Assembly: GCF_001570905.1 (NCBI RefSeq)
Contig: NZ_BCSO01000010.1
Location: forward strand, 1 to 64,000
DNA: 64,000 nt
Direction: 5' to 3'
Origin: [Zimmermannella] alba NBRC 15616
Lineage (GTDB): Bacteria > Actinomycetota > Actinomycetes > Actinomycetales > Microbacteriaceae
A model generated the notes under the pieces. It saw nothing but the letters and a program-made list of their open reading frames with translations. It was not told the DNA's origin and did no database searches. The translations under genes and the position numbers were made by a program. This document shows, one piece after another, positions 26,153 through 35,246 of the stretch (the stretch's first letter is position 1; every line of letters starts with the position of its first letter).

Positions 26153-26913
26153 TCGCGCTCCAAGCAAGTCCGGGCGAACTGGTGCTGAGTGGCGACCTCA
26201 TCGTCGCCATCCCCATCGCCCTGCTCGCCGGCCTCATCTCCTTCGCCTCGCCGTGCGTGCTGCCGGTTGTCCCCGGCTACCTCGGGCTCGTGAGTTCGGT
26301 CGCGGAACCCTCCGGCACGGGCGAATCCGCGAAGCCCTCGCGCTCGCGCGTGGTCACCGGCGCGGCCCTGTTCGTCCTGGGCTTCGCGCTCGTGTTCGTG
26401 CTCAGCGGTGCGGCCTTCGGGCAGCTTGGCGTGTGGCTCCTGCAGTACCAGAGCACGATCCTGCGCGTGCTCGGCGGCATCGTCATCCTCATGGGACTCG
26501 TCTTCCTCGGCCAGATCAGCGGCCTGCAGCGGGAACATCGCTCGCACCGCCAACCGGCAGGGCTCATCGGGGCACCGCTGCTCGGCATGATCTTCGCCGT
26601 CGGCTGGGCGCCCTGCATCGGGCCGACCCTCATCGCCATCAACGCGCTGAGCTTCGAACAGGGATCCGCGTGGCGCGGGGCGCTGCTTGCCGCCGTGTAC
26701 GCGCTCGGGCTCGGCATCCCCTTCATCCTCGTCGCCCTCGGATTCGGCACCGCCACGCGAAGCATGGCGTGGCTGCGCAAGCACGTACGCGCCATCAACC
26801 TCTTCGGCGGCGTCCTTCTCATCATCATCGGCACGCTCATGATCGCGGGCGTGTGGCAGCAGTTCATCGCAACGATCGGAGCGTGGATTCCCGGCTATGT
26901 CTCGCCCGTCTGA
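26149..26913 (+). CDS. ccdA: cytochrome c biogenesis protein CcdA
   Basis: 254-residue polytopic membrane protein that carries electrons from cytoplasmic thioredoxin to ResA. Conserved cysteines lie in SFASPCVLPVVPGYLG (helix 1) and GWAPCIGPTL (helix 4), each followed by proline-rich turns. About six to seven helices. It overlaps resA by four bases and resB by 17, consistent with one polycistronic unit. Confidence 0.94.
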   Translation: MIALQASPGELVLSGDLIVAIPIALLAGLISFASPCVLPVVPGYLGLVSSVAEPSGTGESAKPSRSRVVTGAALFVLGFALVFVLSGAAFGQLGVWLLQYQSTILRVLGGIVILMGLVFLGQISGLQREHRSHRQPAGLIGAPLLGMIFAVGWAPCIGPTLIAINALSFEQGSAWRGALLAAVYALGLGIPFILVALGFGTATRSMAWLRKHVRAINLFGGVLLIIIGTLMIAGVWQQFIATIGAWIPGYVSPV

Positions 26914-28576
26914 TCACATTGACGCCGGTCGTGAAGGATTCGAATCCCGCGACCGTGTGAAGAAGTCATCCAGCACTACGAACCCGGTGCTATCGGTATT
27001 GCGCGTGCTCTGGCGCCAGCTCACCTCGATGCGCGTGGCGCTCATCCTCTTGCTGCTCCTCGCCATCGCCGCAGTGCCAGGATCGCTCGTCCCGCAACAC
27101 CAGAGCGACCCGAACGGTGTCACGAAGTTCTTCGACGAGAACCCGCAGCTTGCCGAGTTCTACGACAAGATCCAGCTCTTCGACGTCTACAGCTCGGTGT
27201 GGTTCACCGCCATCTACCTGCTGTTGTTCGTCTCGCTCGTCGGCTGCATCCTGCCGCGCATCGCCCACCACTGGCGTGCGCTCCGGAGCGCACCACCCGC
27301 GACGCCCGCGCGCCTCGACCGGCTTGCCGCCTACTCGACCCTCAAAGTGAGCGGTGAGGAGCTGCCCGACCGCGGCCAGATCATTGCCCGCGCGGAAGAT
27401 CTGCTCAACAAGCGCGGCTACCGCACCGTCATCATCGACCGCGGCGAGCGAGGCCTCTCCGTCTCGGCCGAGCGCGGCTACCTTCGCGAGACCGGCAACC
27501 TCATCTTCCACATCGCGATGCTCGGCGTCATCGTCGCGATCGGCATCGGCAGCGGCTTCTCGTGGCACGGACAGCGCGTGCTCGTCGAAGGGCAAACCTT
27601 CCAGAACGGGCTCGTGAGCTACTCGTCCTTCACGCCCGGACGCTTCTTCGACCCCTCGCAGCTTGCGCCCTACTCGGTGAAACTCGACAGCTTCACCGTG
27701 AACTACGAAGAGCAGAACCAGCACGCCATCGGGCAGCCCACCCTCTTCGACGCGAACGTCACCGTGCAAGAACCCGGTCAGGAGGCCCGCCAACAGTCAG
27801 TTCGCGTGAACGAGCCGCTTCGTGTGGCAGGGACCGACATGTACCTCCTCGCAAACGGCTACGCCCCCGAAATCACGGTGAAGGACCCCTCCGGCAAGGA
27901 AGTGTTCCGCGACCGCGTCATCTTCATTCCGCAGGACAAGAACCTCACCGGCCTCGGCGTCGTCAAGGTGCCGGATGGTCTTGAGCAGCAGATCGGCATG
28001 CTCGGCTTCTTCTACCCGAGCGCCACGAAGCTTGAATCCGGCGCGTACACCTCGAACCACCCCGACCTCAAGGACCCGCTCCTCACCCTCAACGTGTACG
28101 AGGGTGACCTGGGGCTCGACTCCGGTGTGCCACAGTCGGTCTACAAGCTCGACACCGACACGATGACCGAGATCGCGGGGCGCAAGTCCGAGCACAAGCC
28201 GCTGCAGCTGCGCCCGGGTGAGACGGTCGAACTGCCCGGCGGACGCGGCACGGTCACGCTCGGTGACATCCCCCGCTACGCATCCTTCGACATCCACCAC
28301 GACCCGACGCAGATGCCCGTCATGGTCTCGGCGATTTTCGTGATCGGCGGCCTGCTCATGTCGCTGCTCGTCCCGCGCCGACGCCTCTGGGTGCGTGCCG
28401 TGCCGAGCGGTTCCGGACTCCTTCTTGAATATGCGGGCCTTGCGCGCGGCGAAGACCCGCGACTCGTCCAAGCGGTGAACCAACTGCTCGACGATCACGC
28501 CGCGAACCTCGTAGGCTCTTCACACACTTTCCGCCCCCGTCCACGGGTGGATGACACGAAAGCGATGGAACCGTGA
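26897..28576 (+). CDS. resB: cytochrome c biogenesis protein ResB (Ccs1)
   Basis: 559-residue System II cytochrome c synthetase subunit. It has three N-terminal membrane helices (VALILLLLLAIAAVPGSLVP, WFTAIYLLLFVSLVGCILPR and FHIAMLGVIVAIGIGSGFSW), a large extracytoplasmic domain of about 300 residues that presents the apocytochrome, and a last helix near FVIGGLLMSLLVPRRR. Length is normal. It overlaps ccdA and ccsB. Confidence 0.94.
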   Translation: MSRPSDHIDAGREGFESRDRVKKSSSTTNPVLSVLRVLWRQLTSMRVALILLLLLAIAAVPGSLVPQHQSDPNGVTKFFDENPQLAEFYDKIQLFDVYSSVWFTAIYLLLFVSLVGCILPRIAHHWRALRSAPPATPARLDRLAAYSTLKVSGEELPDRGQIIARAEDLLNKRGYRTVIIDRGERGLSVSAERGYLRETGNLIFHIAMLGVIVAIGIGSGFSWHGQRVLVEGQTFQNGLVSYSSFTPGRFFDPSQLAPYSVKLDSFTVNYEEQNQHAIGQPTLFDANVTVQEPGQEARQQSVRVNEPLRVAGTDMYLLANGYAPEITVKDPSGKEVFRDRVIFIPQDKNLTGLGVVKVPDGLEQQIGMLGFFYPSATKLESGAYTSNHPDLKDPLLTLNVYEGDLGLDSGVPQSVYKLDTDTMTEIAGRKSEHKPLQLRPGETVELPGGRGTVTLGDIPRYASFDIHHDPTQMPVMVSAIFVIGGLLMSLLVPRRRLWVRAVPSGSGLLLEYAGLARGEDPRLVQAVNQLLDDHAANLVGSSHTFRPRPRVDDTKAMEP

Positions 28577-29685
28577 CGCAAGTGCAGTCTGACTGGTCGA
28601 ACGTCCTCATTTACGTCACGATGGCGATGTACGCGATCGCGCTCATCCTCTTCTCGATGGACCTCGCGAACCGTAGCGCCGCCCGCACGCGACAGCGCCA
28701 GGGCTCGGCGCTCGGTGCGACCAAGCGTCGTGAGAGCGTGACGGCCGGGGCATCGGCAGCTGGCGCTGCGTCATCGTCGGTGTCGACGGTGGGGACGCTC
28801 GTCCTCGAGCGCGGCGGCGACGCGGCCGACACTGCGGCGGATGCTGCGGACGGTGACGCCTCGTCGAGCGAGCTCGCCATGGCGCACTCGAAGGCGGGCG
28901 ACGCCGACGAGTGGCGCGACGAACGCGCCTCCACCTCGCTCCGCATCGCGATGGCGCTCATGTGGGCAGGCTTCGCCGTGCACCTCGTCGCAACCGTGCT
29001 CCGCGGTCTCGCCGCCTCGCGCGTGCCGTGGTCGAACATGTACGAGTTCACGATGACCTCGACGCTGCTCGTCGTCCTCGTGTTCCTCCTCGCCCAGTTC
29101 TGGAACGACCTGCGCTTCCTCGGCACCTTCATCTCGGGATTTGTGACCCTCTGCCTCGGTATCGCCGCCGTCGGCTTCTACGTTGAGGTGGCGCCACTGC
29201 AGCCCGCGCTCCAGTCGTACTGGCTCGTCATCCACGTGTTCGTCGCCTCCCTCTCGACCGGATGCCTCGCCCTCGGCTTCGGGCTCTCGATCGCGCAGCT
29301 CATGCAGAACGCCCGCACGAAGCGCATCCGCGAGGGTGGCCGCTCGCACCTCGGCTTCCTTGCCGCGATCCCGAGCGAAGAGCGCCTCGAGGACCTCGCC
29401 TACCGCGTCATCGTCGTCGGCTTCATCCTCTGGACCTTCACCCTCATCGCGGGTGCCATCTGGGCGGAGCGCGCCTGGGGCCGCTACTGGGGCTGGGACA
29501 CGAAGGAAGTGTGGACCTTCATCATTTGGACGGTCTACGCCGGCTACATCCACGCGCGCGCGACGAAGGGATGGCGTGGCACGCCGTCCGCGTGGCTCGC
29601 GATCGTCGGCTTCGGCACGGTGCTCTTCAACTTCGGCATCGTGAACGTCTTCTTCAAGGGCCTCCACACCTACTCCGGCCTCTAG
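28573..29685 (+). CDS. ccsB: cytochrome c biogenesis protein CcsB (CcsA/ResC)
   Basis: 370-residue haem-handling subunit. The tryptophan-rich WWD motif WGRYWGWDTKEVWTFI near the C-terminus binds haem on the outer face, and conserved histidines occur in the neighbouring helices. An Ala/Ser-rich 90-residue loop between helices 1 and 2 is longer than usual. GTG at 28573 overlaps the resB stop. It closes the operon. Confidence 0.94.
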   Translation: MTQVQSDWSNVLIYVTMAMYAIALILFSMDLANRSAARTRQRQGSALGATKRRESVTAGASAAGAASSSVSTVGTLVLERGGDAADTAADAADGDASSSELAMAHSKAGDADEWRDERASTSLRIAMALMWAGFAVHLVATVLRGLAASRVPWSNMYEFTMTSTLLVVLVFLLAQFWNDLRFLGTFISGFVTLCLGIAAVGFYVEVAPLQPALQSYWLVIHVFVASLSTGCLALGFGLSIAQLMQNARTKRIREGGRSHLGFLAAIPSEERLEDLAYRVIVVGFILWTFTLIAGAIWAERAWGRYWGWDTKEVWTFIIWTVYAGYIHARATKGWRGTPSAWLAIVGFGTVLFNFGIVNVFFKGLHTYSGL

Positions 29686-29693
29686 GTCTCGGC

Positions 29694-29819
29694 TGAGCTG
29701 GTCGAGCCCGCGACTGAGCTGATCGAGTAGCCGCGTAGCGGCGTCTCGAGATCACGCGGTGTGGTGGTGCTGACGTTGGTGGCTTCGATACACCGCATGC
29801 GGCGGCACTCGACCACCTC
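29694..29819. repeat. REP-like element, both halves plus an extra partial copy
   Basis: A partial GAGCTGGTCGAG is followed by GAGCTGATCGAGTAGCCGC...TCTCGAGATC, a 20-base middle, and GATACACCGC...GGCGGCACTC-ACCACCTC. It lies between the convergent ccsB and menC genes. Confidence 0.85.
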
Positions 29820-29827
29820 GTGGTGAC

Positions 29828-30814
29828 TCAGGGGAGGAGCGGGAGGCAGCGCTCGAGGCGGGCGAGCCACCACGCACGGCGCTCAGCGCTCGCGGCGTGC
29901 TGCTCGACGAGATCGCGGTCGGGCACAACCGGCGCAAGCGAGATCGTGCCCTCGACCGGACGCTTTGGTGCCCTCGTGACATCCGCGCTCAAGAGCGCCG
30001 CTGTGCCAAGCCCCGCGGGCGAGACCTCCGTGCCCGTCTCGCGGGCAATGCGTGCCGCCAGCTGTGCACCCATCGTGAGCCCGACCGAGGTGTCGAGCGC
30101 GCTCGAGACCGTCACCGGAAGCCCCACCTCGCGGACGATCTCGGTCGCGCGACGGAGGCCACCCAGGGGCTGCGCCTTCACAATGATCCGGTCGGCCGCA
30201 CCAAGCTGCGTGACTCGGAGCGGATCACTCGCCTTCCGAATCGACTCATCCGCGGCAATCGCCACTCGTCCGTCAAGCTGTTCACGAAGCCGGGCAAGAT
30301 CCTCAACGCTCGCCACCGGCTGCTCCGCGTAGTCGAGCGTGAAGGCGCCAAGCTGCTCGAGTGCCCGCGCGGCCTCCTCGAGACTCCATCCGCCATTCGC
30401 ATCCACGCGCACGAGGACGTCATCTCCGAGCACCTCGCGCACGGCCCGCACTCGAGCCACGTCATCTTCGAGCGTTTGACCGGGCTCCGCGACCTTCACC
30501 TTCACGGCGCGCACCGTCCCGTACCGCTCGAGGAGGGCGGGCACCTCGGCGGCCGCAATCGCCGGCACCGTCGCATTCACGGGGATGCTGCCGCTGTCGG
30601 CAAGATTCAGCTCGGCATCGTTCGCGTACTCGAGCGCAGCGTGGAGCCATTGGGCTGCCTCGGCGTCGCCGTACTCGAGAAATGGCGACCATTCACTCCA
30701 ACCCTCCGGCCCATCAATGAGCACTGCCTCGCGCTCGGTGACGCGGCGGAAGCGGGTCACGAGCGGCAGCGAGACGACATGGATGCGGGGGAGGAGCTCG
30801 TCGAAGGATGGCAC
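29828..30814 (-). CDS. menC: o-succinylbenzoate synthase
   Basis: Dehydrates SHCHC to o-succinylbenzoate in menaquinone synthesis. The 328-residue enolase-superfamily protein carries the catalytic lysine in RAVKVKVAE, metal ligands in VRVDANGGW, DYAEQPV and IAADES, and the second lysine in IIVKAQPLGG. GTG at 30814 is chosen because GAGGA lies seven bases upstream and upstream residues look random. It is the first men gene, on the opposite strand to menB-menE. Confidence 0.93.
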   Translation of the reverse strand: MPSFDELLPRIHVVSLPLVTRFRRVTEREAVLIDGPEGWSEWSPFLEYGDAEAAQWLHAALEYANDAELNLADSGSIPVNATVPAIAAAEVPALLERYGTVRAVKVKVAEPGQTLEDDVARVRAVREVLGDDVLVRVDANGGWSLEEAARALEQLGAFTLDYAEQPVASVEDLARLREQLDGRVAIAADESIRKASDPLRVTQLGAADRIIVKAQPLGGLRRATEIVREVGLPVTVSSALDTSVGLTMGAQLAARIARETGTEVSPAGLGTAALLSADVTRAPKRPVEGTISLAPVVPDRDLVEQHAASAERRAWWLARLERCLPLLP

Positions 30815-30975
30815 CGCTTCATCCTCGCACGGCGGCGGGATGGCATCCCTGGGCCGGGTCACGCGGCACCCTGCATCGATCTCGAACGAACTATGGAGTG
30901 ATTTCGGAGCATGCCGGGTAGGCTTGTTCGTCGCACATTCTTCGATGTGTGTCCCCGATTCGCGAAAGCGAGACC

Positions 30976-31437
30976 ATGAGCCTCGACACCTCCGCACTGC
31001 AGCGCTGGCTGCAGCACGACGGCACCCCCGAGGGGCAGCCCCGTCGACCGGAGTTTCGGCACGGCACGGTCCTACCGCAGAAGTGGTTCGCGGTGCTCTT
31101 CAACCCGGCCTCCTGGAAGGTTGGCCACTGGGCGCTCTTCGGGGCCCTGCTCACGGCGATCGCCGACCTCATCACCTTCTTCTACGTGGCGAACCTGCTC
31201 GGCATCGGGCACGCGTTCGAGACTGAGATGTGGCTCGTCATCGCTGGCGTGACGGGATTCCTCACGATCACGGCGGCGCTCTGGGCGATCTGGAAGAACC
31301 GCGGACGCGGCCCCGCAATCTGGGCGCTCCTGCTTGGGCTGGCTTTTGGTGCGGCACCCGCGTGGCTGCTCGGCAACACGATCGTGCAGTTCATCGTGAA
31401 CGGCGGCACGCTGCCCCCGCCCGACAACCTGCTCTAG
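30976..31437 (+). CDS. hypothetical three-helix membrane protein
   Basis: 153 residues: a polar 45-residue N-terminus (MSLDTSALQRWLQHDGTPEG) then three membrane helices around ALFGALLTAIADLITFFYV, MWLVIAGVTGFLTITAALW and ALLLGLAFGAAPAWLLG. No family recognised. A GTG at 30949 would add nine residues. It is divergent from menC and sits inside the menaquinone region; a respiratory role is only suggested by location. Confidence 0.6.
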   Translation: MSLDTSALQRWLQHDGTPEGQPRRPEFRHGTVLPQKWFAVLFNPASWKVGHWALFGALLTAIADLITFFYVANLLGIGHAFETEMWLVIAGVTGFLTITAALWAIWKNRGRGPAIWALLLGLAFGAAPAWLLGNTIVQFIVNGGTLPPPDNLL

Positions 31438-31459
31438 CTCTCCACTGCGCTGGGCGCGC

Positions 31460-31663
31460 CCGCGACTGAGCTGGTCGAGTAGGCCTGAACGGCCGTATCG
31501 AGGTCACGCGGTGACCACGACGCCAGACACGAGTGACCGGTTTCGGTTCTCTAGCGCGCATCCCCTCGTATACGGCGGGATAGTCGCTATATGACGAAAA
31601 CCGGTCAGCTGACCGGTGGCCGGCGGTCTCGATACACCGCCTTCGGCGGCACTCGACCACCTC
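31460..31663. repeat. composite: REP half - family A palindrome - REP half
   Basis: A REP 5' half (GAGCTGGTCGAGTAGG...GTATCGAGGTCACGCGGTG) ends near 31513. Then comes a palindrome with arms TGACCGGTTTCG (31534-31545) and CGAAAACCGGTCA (31595-31607) and the inner core GCATCCCC / GCGGGATAG. The REP 3' half (GGTCTCGATACACCGCC...ACTCGACCACCTC) ends at 31663. The palindrome sits exactly where the two halves meet in uninterrupted copies. Confidence 0.8.
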
Positions 31664-31698
31664 AAGGCGCACTCGGGCAGCTCTTTCGCAGGCGCGGC

Positions 31699-31704
31699 TA
31701 CCCT
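31699..31704 (+). promoter_or_regulatory. -10 box of menB, leaderless
   Basis: TACCCT, then GGTGGC, then the ATG at 31711. Confidence 0.55.
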
Positions 31705-31710
31705 GGTGGC

Positions 31711-32622
31711 ATGACTGGCGCCCACGTCTCTGAGATCTTTGACCCTGCCGAATGGACTGAAGTCCCCGGTTTCGGCTTCGAAGACCTCACATACCACCAC
31801 GATACGAGCGGTCGCATCGCCCGCATCGCCTTCGACCGCCCCGAGGTGCGCAACGCGTTCCGACCCGGCACCGTCGACGAGCTCTACCGCGCACTCGACG
31901 ACGCCCGCATGAATCCGAGGATCGGCGTCGTCCTCCTCACCGGCAACGGCCCGAGCCCCAAAGACGGTGGCTGGGCGTTTTGCTCCGGCGGCGACCAGCG
32001 CATCCGCGGCCGCGACGGCTACAAGTACGCCGACGGTGAGACGCGCGACACGATCGATGAAGCCCGCGCCGGACGCCTCCACATCCTCGAAGTCCAGCGC
32101 CTTATCCGCTTCATGCCAAAGGTTGTCATCGCCGTGGTCGGCGGCTGGGCAGCAGGCGGTGGGCACTCGCTCCACGTCGTCTGCGACATGACGATCGCGT
32201 CCCGCGAGCACGGCAAGTTCAAGCAGACCGATGCGGATGTGGGCTCCTTCGACGCCGGCTACGGCTCGGCCTACTTCGCCCGCCAGGTCGGCCAGAAGAT
32301 CGCCCGCGAAGTGTTCTTCCTTGCCGAGGAGTACTCCGCAGACCGCGCCTACGAGATGGGCACCGTGAACCGCGTCGTCCCGCACGCCGAGCTCGAACGT
32401 GAGGCGCTCAAGATGGCGCGCACGATCCTCACGAAGTCGCCCACCGCGATCCGCATGCTCAAGTTCGCCTTCAACGCGGTCGACGAGGGCATCGTTGGCC
32501 AGCAGGTGTTCGCCGGTGAAGCCACGCGCCTCGCCTACGGCACCGACGAAGCAGTCGAAGGTCGCGACGCGTTCCTCGAGAAGCGCGAACCCGACTGGTC
32601 GCCCTTCCCGTGGCGGTTCTAG
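31711..32622 (+). CDS. menB: 1,4-dihydroxy-2-naphthoyl-CoA synthase
   Basis: Crotonase-family ring-closing enzyme of menaquinone synthesis. 303 residues with the oxyanion-hole regions around VRNAFRPGTVDEL and CSGGDQRIRGRDGY, the conserved GGWAAGGGHSLHVVCDMTIAS, the DADVGSFDAGYGSAYFARQVG catalytic stretch and the C-terminal REPDWSPFPWRF that closes the neighbouring active site. The open frame starts at 31591, but the ATG at 31711 has the promoter. menE begins two bases after the stop. Confidence 0.96.
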   Translation: MTGAHVSEIFDPAEWTEVPGFGFEDLTYHHDTSGRIARIAFDRPEVRNAFRPGTVDELYRALDDARMNPRIGVVLLTGNGPSPKDGGWAFCSGGDQRIRGRDGYKYADGETRDTIDEARAGRLHILEVQRLIRFMPKVVIAVVGGWAAGGGHSLHVVCDMTIASREHGKFKQTDADVGSFDAGYGSAYFARQVGQKIAREVFFLAEEYSADRAYEMGTVNRVVPHAELEREALKMARTILTKSPTAIRMLKFAFNAVDEGIVGQQVFAGEATRLAYGTDEAVEGRDAFLEKREPDWSPFPWRF

Positions 32623-32624
32623 GG

Positions 32625-34085
32625 ATGCTGGACGAGACCGCCATGCGCACGATCAAGATCGTCGATGCCCGTTCCCCGCGCCGCGTGAAGCGGGCCCTCG
32701 ACGACGCCATGCACGGGCGCGGTCCCGCAATCTTGGCCCGCCGCTCTGCCGCCGAGGTCGTCTCGATCGGCGGCGCCGTGCTCGATGAAGGCGGGGATGA
32801 CGGTCACTTCACGCTCCCTGACAACGCCCCGGAGGACGCCTGCCTCATCGTCGAAACGAGCGGCTCCACCGCGCAGCCGAAGCGCGTCGTGCTCACGGCG
32901 AGCGCCCTGCGTGCCTCCGCGAACGCGACCCATCAGCGCTTCGACGAGCTCGCCGGACGCCACGCAGGCCGGGCCACTCGGCAGTGGCTGCTGGCGCTTC
33001 CCGCCGAGTACGTCGCGGGCATGCAGGTGCTTGCCCGCTCAATCGTCGAGGGCACCGAGCCGATCATCCTCCCCGAAGGCAGCTTTGACCCGCGCGAGTT
33101 CTGCGATGCTGCGCAGCGGATGACGGCTGAGCGCCGCTATGTCTCGCTCGTCCCCGCGCAGGTGCAGCGCCTCATCGAACTCGGCGAGGTCGGCCTCAAG
33201 CTCGAGCGCGAGCGGGATCTCGATGCGCACGACAACGCCGACGGCTGGTTTGCGCCGCCGGTCACGATGGATGCGATCGCCTCCGGTGAGCCACTCGACG
33301 AGCACGAGGCGCTCGGCGACGACGTCCTTCGCATCGGCCGCCGCTTCGACGCGATCCTCGTCGGCGGGCAGGCAACCCCCGGGCCCTGGCTGAACCGCGG
33401 CCGCGAGCTCGGCTGGCGCGTCGTCACGAGCTACGGCTCGAGCGAAACGTCGGGCGGATGCGTCTACAACGGCATCCCGCTGGATGGCGTCTCGCTGCGT
33501 CTCAACGACGACGAGCTCGAAATCTCCAGCCCGACGCTCGCCTGGGGCTACCTCGACGATGAGGCCCGCACCGCCGAACGTTTCACGAGCGAGGGCGAGC
33601 AGCGCTGGTACCGTACCGGCGACCGCGGCGCGCTCGGCCCACGCAGCGGTGTGCGTCCCGCCGACGTACCGCCGGAGCACTGGCAGCGCGTGCGTGTGTA
33701 CGGACGCATGGATGATGTCTTCATCTCCGGCGGCGTCAAAGTACGACTCGGTGCAGTCGAGGAGATCGTGCGCGCCCAGCCCGGATTCGAGGGCGCCGTC
33801 GTCGTGCCGGGGCCGCACGAGCGCTGGGGCGAAGTGCCGATCGTCGTCGTCACCGGCGACCCGGAACATCCGGGGGATCTTGCCGAACAGCTCGTGGAGA
33901 TCCGCGCCGAAGTCCGCGCAGAAGTCGGCGTCGCCGCACGGCCAGACGACATCATCGAAGTGAGCGAACTGCCGCTCCTCGGCAGTGGCAAGCCCGACCG
34001 CCGCCGCATCGCCGACTTCGTTCGCGAGCACATTGAGGCGCGCTATTCGCCGCACGCGCTCGACCCTGACGACGAGCTCAACTAG
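32625..34085 (+). CDS. menE: o-succinylbenzoate--CoA ligase
   Basis: Acyl-adenylate-forming enzyme activating o-succinylbenzoate with CoA. 486 residues: the P-loop-like LIVETSGSTAQPKRVVLT, the substrate-binding YGSSETSGGCVYNG, the hinge aspartate in WYRTGDRG, a hinge region around VYGRMDDVFISGGVKV, and the C-terminal lysine in PLLGSGKPDRR. A GTG at 32610 overlapping menB is an alternative start; ATG 32625 lies two bases past the menB stop. Same operon as menB. Confidence 0.93.
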   Translation: MLDETAMRTIKIVDARSPRRVKRALDDAMHGRGPAILARRSAAEVVSIGGAVLDEGGDDGHFTLPDNAPEDACLIVETSGSTAQPKRVVLTASALRASANATHQRFDELAGRHAGRATRQWLLALPAEYVAGMQVLARSIVEGTEPIILPEGSFDPREFCDAAQRMTAERRYVSLVPAQVQRLIELGEVGLKLERERDLDAHDNADGWFAPPVTMDAIASGEPLDEHEALGDDVLRIGRRFDAILVGGQATPGPWLNRGRELGWRVVTSYGSSETSGGCVYNGIPLDGVSLRLNDDELEISSPTLAWGYLDDEARTAERFTSEGEQRWYRTGDRGALGPRSGVRPADVPPEHWQRVRVYGRMDDVFISGGVKVRLGAVEEIVRAQPGFEGAVVVPGPHERWGEVPIVVVTGDPEHPGDLAEQLVEIRAEVRAEVGVAARPDDIIEVSELPLLGSGKPDRRRIADFVREHIEARYSPHALDPDDELN

Positions 34086-34117
34086 CGGCCTGCCCGCGCG
34101 GAGCACCGCATCGGCGC

Positions 34118-34123
34118 TACCAT
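34118..34123 (+). promoter_or_regulatory. -10 box of menA, leaderless
   Basis: TACCAT, then GCCCGG, then the GTG at 34130. It fixes the start with the long basic extension. Confidence 0.55.
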
Positions 34124-34129
34124 GCCCGG

Positions 34130-35224
34130 GTGAGCCCCAAGAAGAAGCCCGCCCAGGTCAAGCGCGCCGAGCAGACGCGTCGTCGCGAAGCGAACGCGAA
34201 GAAGGCGCAGTCGCCCGCGCTGCCGAAGGGCATCCGCAAGCGTCCGCACGCGGCCGTGACCCCGAAGAAGGCGCACCCGAGCCAGCAGCCGCGTAAGCAG
34301 CTCACTGGCGGTGCGCACTCGGGCGGACGTCGTGTCTCGACCTTCGGCGCATGGCTTGAGGGCGCACGCCTGCGCACCCTGCCGCTTGCAATCGTCCCCG
34401 TGCTCCTTGGCACCGGTGAGGCACACGCGAGTGCTCGCCCCACCGAATGGCAGTGGCTGCTCGCACTCGGCTGCCTCGCCGTGGCGCTCTTCCTGCAGAT
34501 CGGCGTGAACTACGCGAACGACTACTCAGACGGCATCCGCGGGACAGATGACTTCCGTGTCGGCCCGCCGCGCCTGACCGGATCCGGCCTCGCAAAGCCC
34601 GAGCACGTGAAGCGCGCGGCCTTCATCTGCTTCGGCATCGCCGCTGTCGTCGGCCTTGCCCTCGTCATCGCCACCGCGCACTGGTGGCTCCTCGTCGTCG
34701 GCGCGGCAGCGATCGCGGCAGCCTGGTTCTACACGGGTGGCAAGCACCCCTATGGCTACTACGGCCTCGGCGAAGTGTTCGTCTTCATCTTCTTCGGCCT
34801 CGTCGCGACGGCCGGCACGCTCTTCATTCAGCGCGGCGTCGTCACGACGAACGGCTGGCTCCTCGCGGTCGCGGCAGGACTCTTCTCCTGTGCCGTGCTT
34901 ATGGTGAACAACATCCGCGACATTGAGCAGGACCGTCTCGCACGAAAGCGCACGCTTGCGGTCCTCATCGGCGACCGCGCCGCGCGGATCTCCTTCGCCG
35001 TCATGGCGCTCGCACCGTTCGTGGTTGCGGCGATGTTCTACATCACGATCCCCGCAACGGTGTTCTCCTTCGGCGCACTCCTGCTCATCGCGCCGGCGGT
35101 CATCATCACGCTCATGGCGGATGAGTCGAAGGACCTCGTGCTCGCGCTCAAGCTCACGAGCCTCGGTGCGCTCGTGTACGCACTCGGGATCGCGATCCCG
35201 CTCATGCTGCCGACCGTGTACTAG
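34130..35224 (+). CDS. menA: 1,4-dihydroxy-2-naphthoate polyprenyltransferase with basic N-terminal extension
   Basis: Integral membrane UbiA-family enzyme that attaches the polyprenyl tail to DHNA. The transferase (about residues 70-364, eight to nine helices) has the first aspartate motif NYANDYSDGIRGTDD, then GPPRLTGSG, and the second motif NNIRDIEQDRLARKRTLAV. Before it lies a 65-residue Lys/Arg/Ala-rich tail (SPKKKPAQVKRAEQTRRREA...) not usual for MenA. The -10 box abuts the GTG at 34130, so the tail should be translated. Confidence 0.93.
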   Translation: MSPKKKPAQVKRAEQTRRREANAKKAQSPALPKGIRKRPHAAVTPKKAHPSQQPRKQLTGGAHSGGRRVSTFGAWLEGARLRTLPLAIVPVLLGTGEAHASARPTEWQWLLALGCLAVALFLQIGVNYANDYSDGIRGTDDFRVGPPRLTGSGLAKPEHVKRAAFICFGIAAVVGLALVIATAHWWLLVVGAAAIAAAWFYTGGKHPYGYYGLGEVFVFIFFGLVATAGTLFIQRGVVTTNGWLLAVAAGLFSCAVLMVNNIRDIEQDRLARKRTLAVLIGDRAARISFAVMALAPFVVAAMFYITIPATVFSFGALLLIAPAVIITLMADESKDLVLALKLTSLGALVYALGIAIPLMLPTVY

Positions 35225-35246
35225 GACGCGGGCGGCGCTCTCCGGG

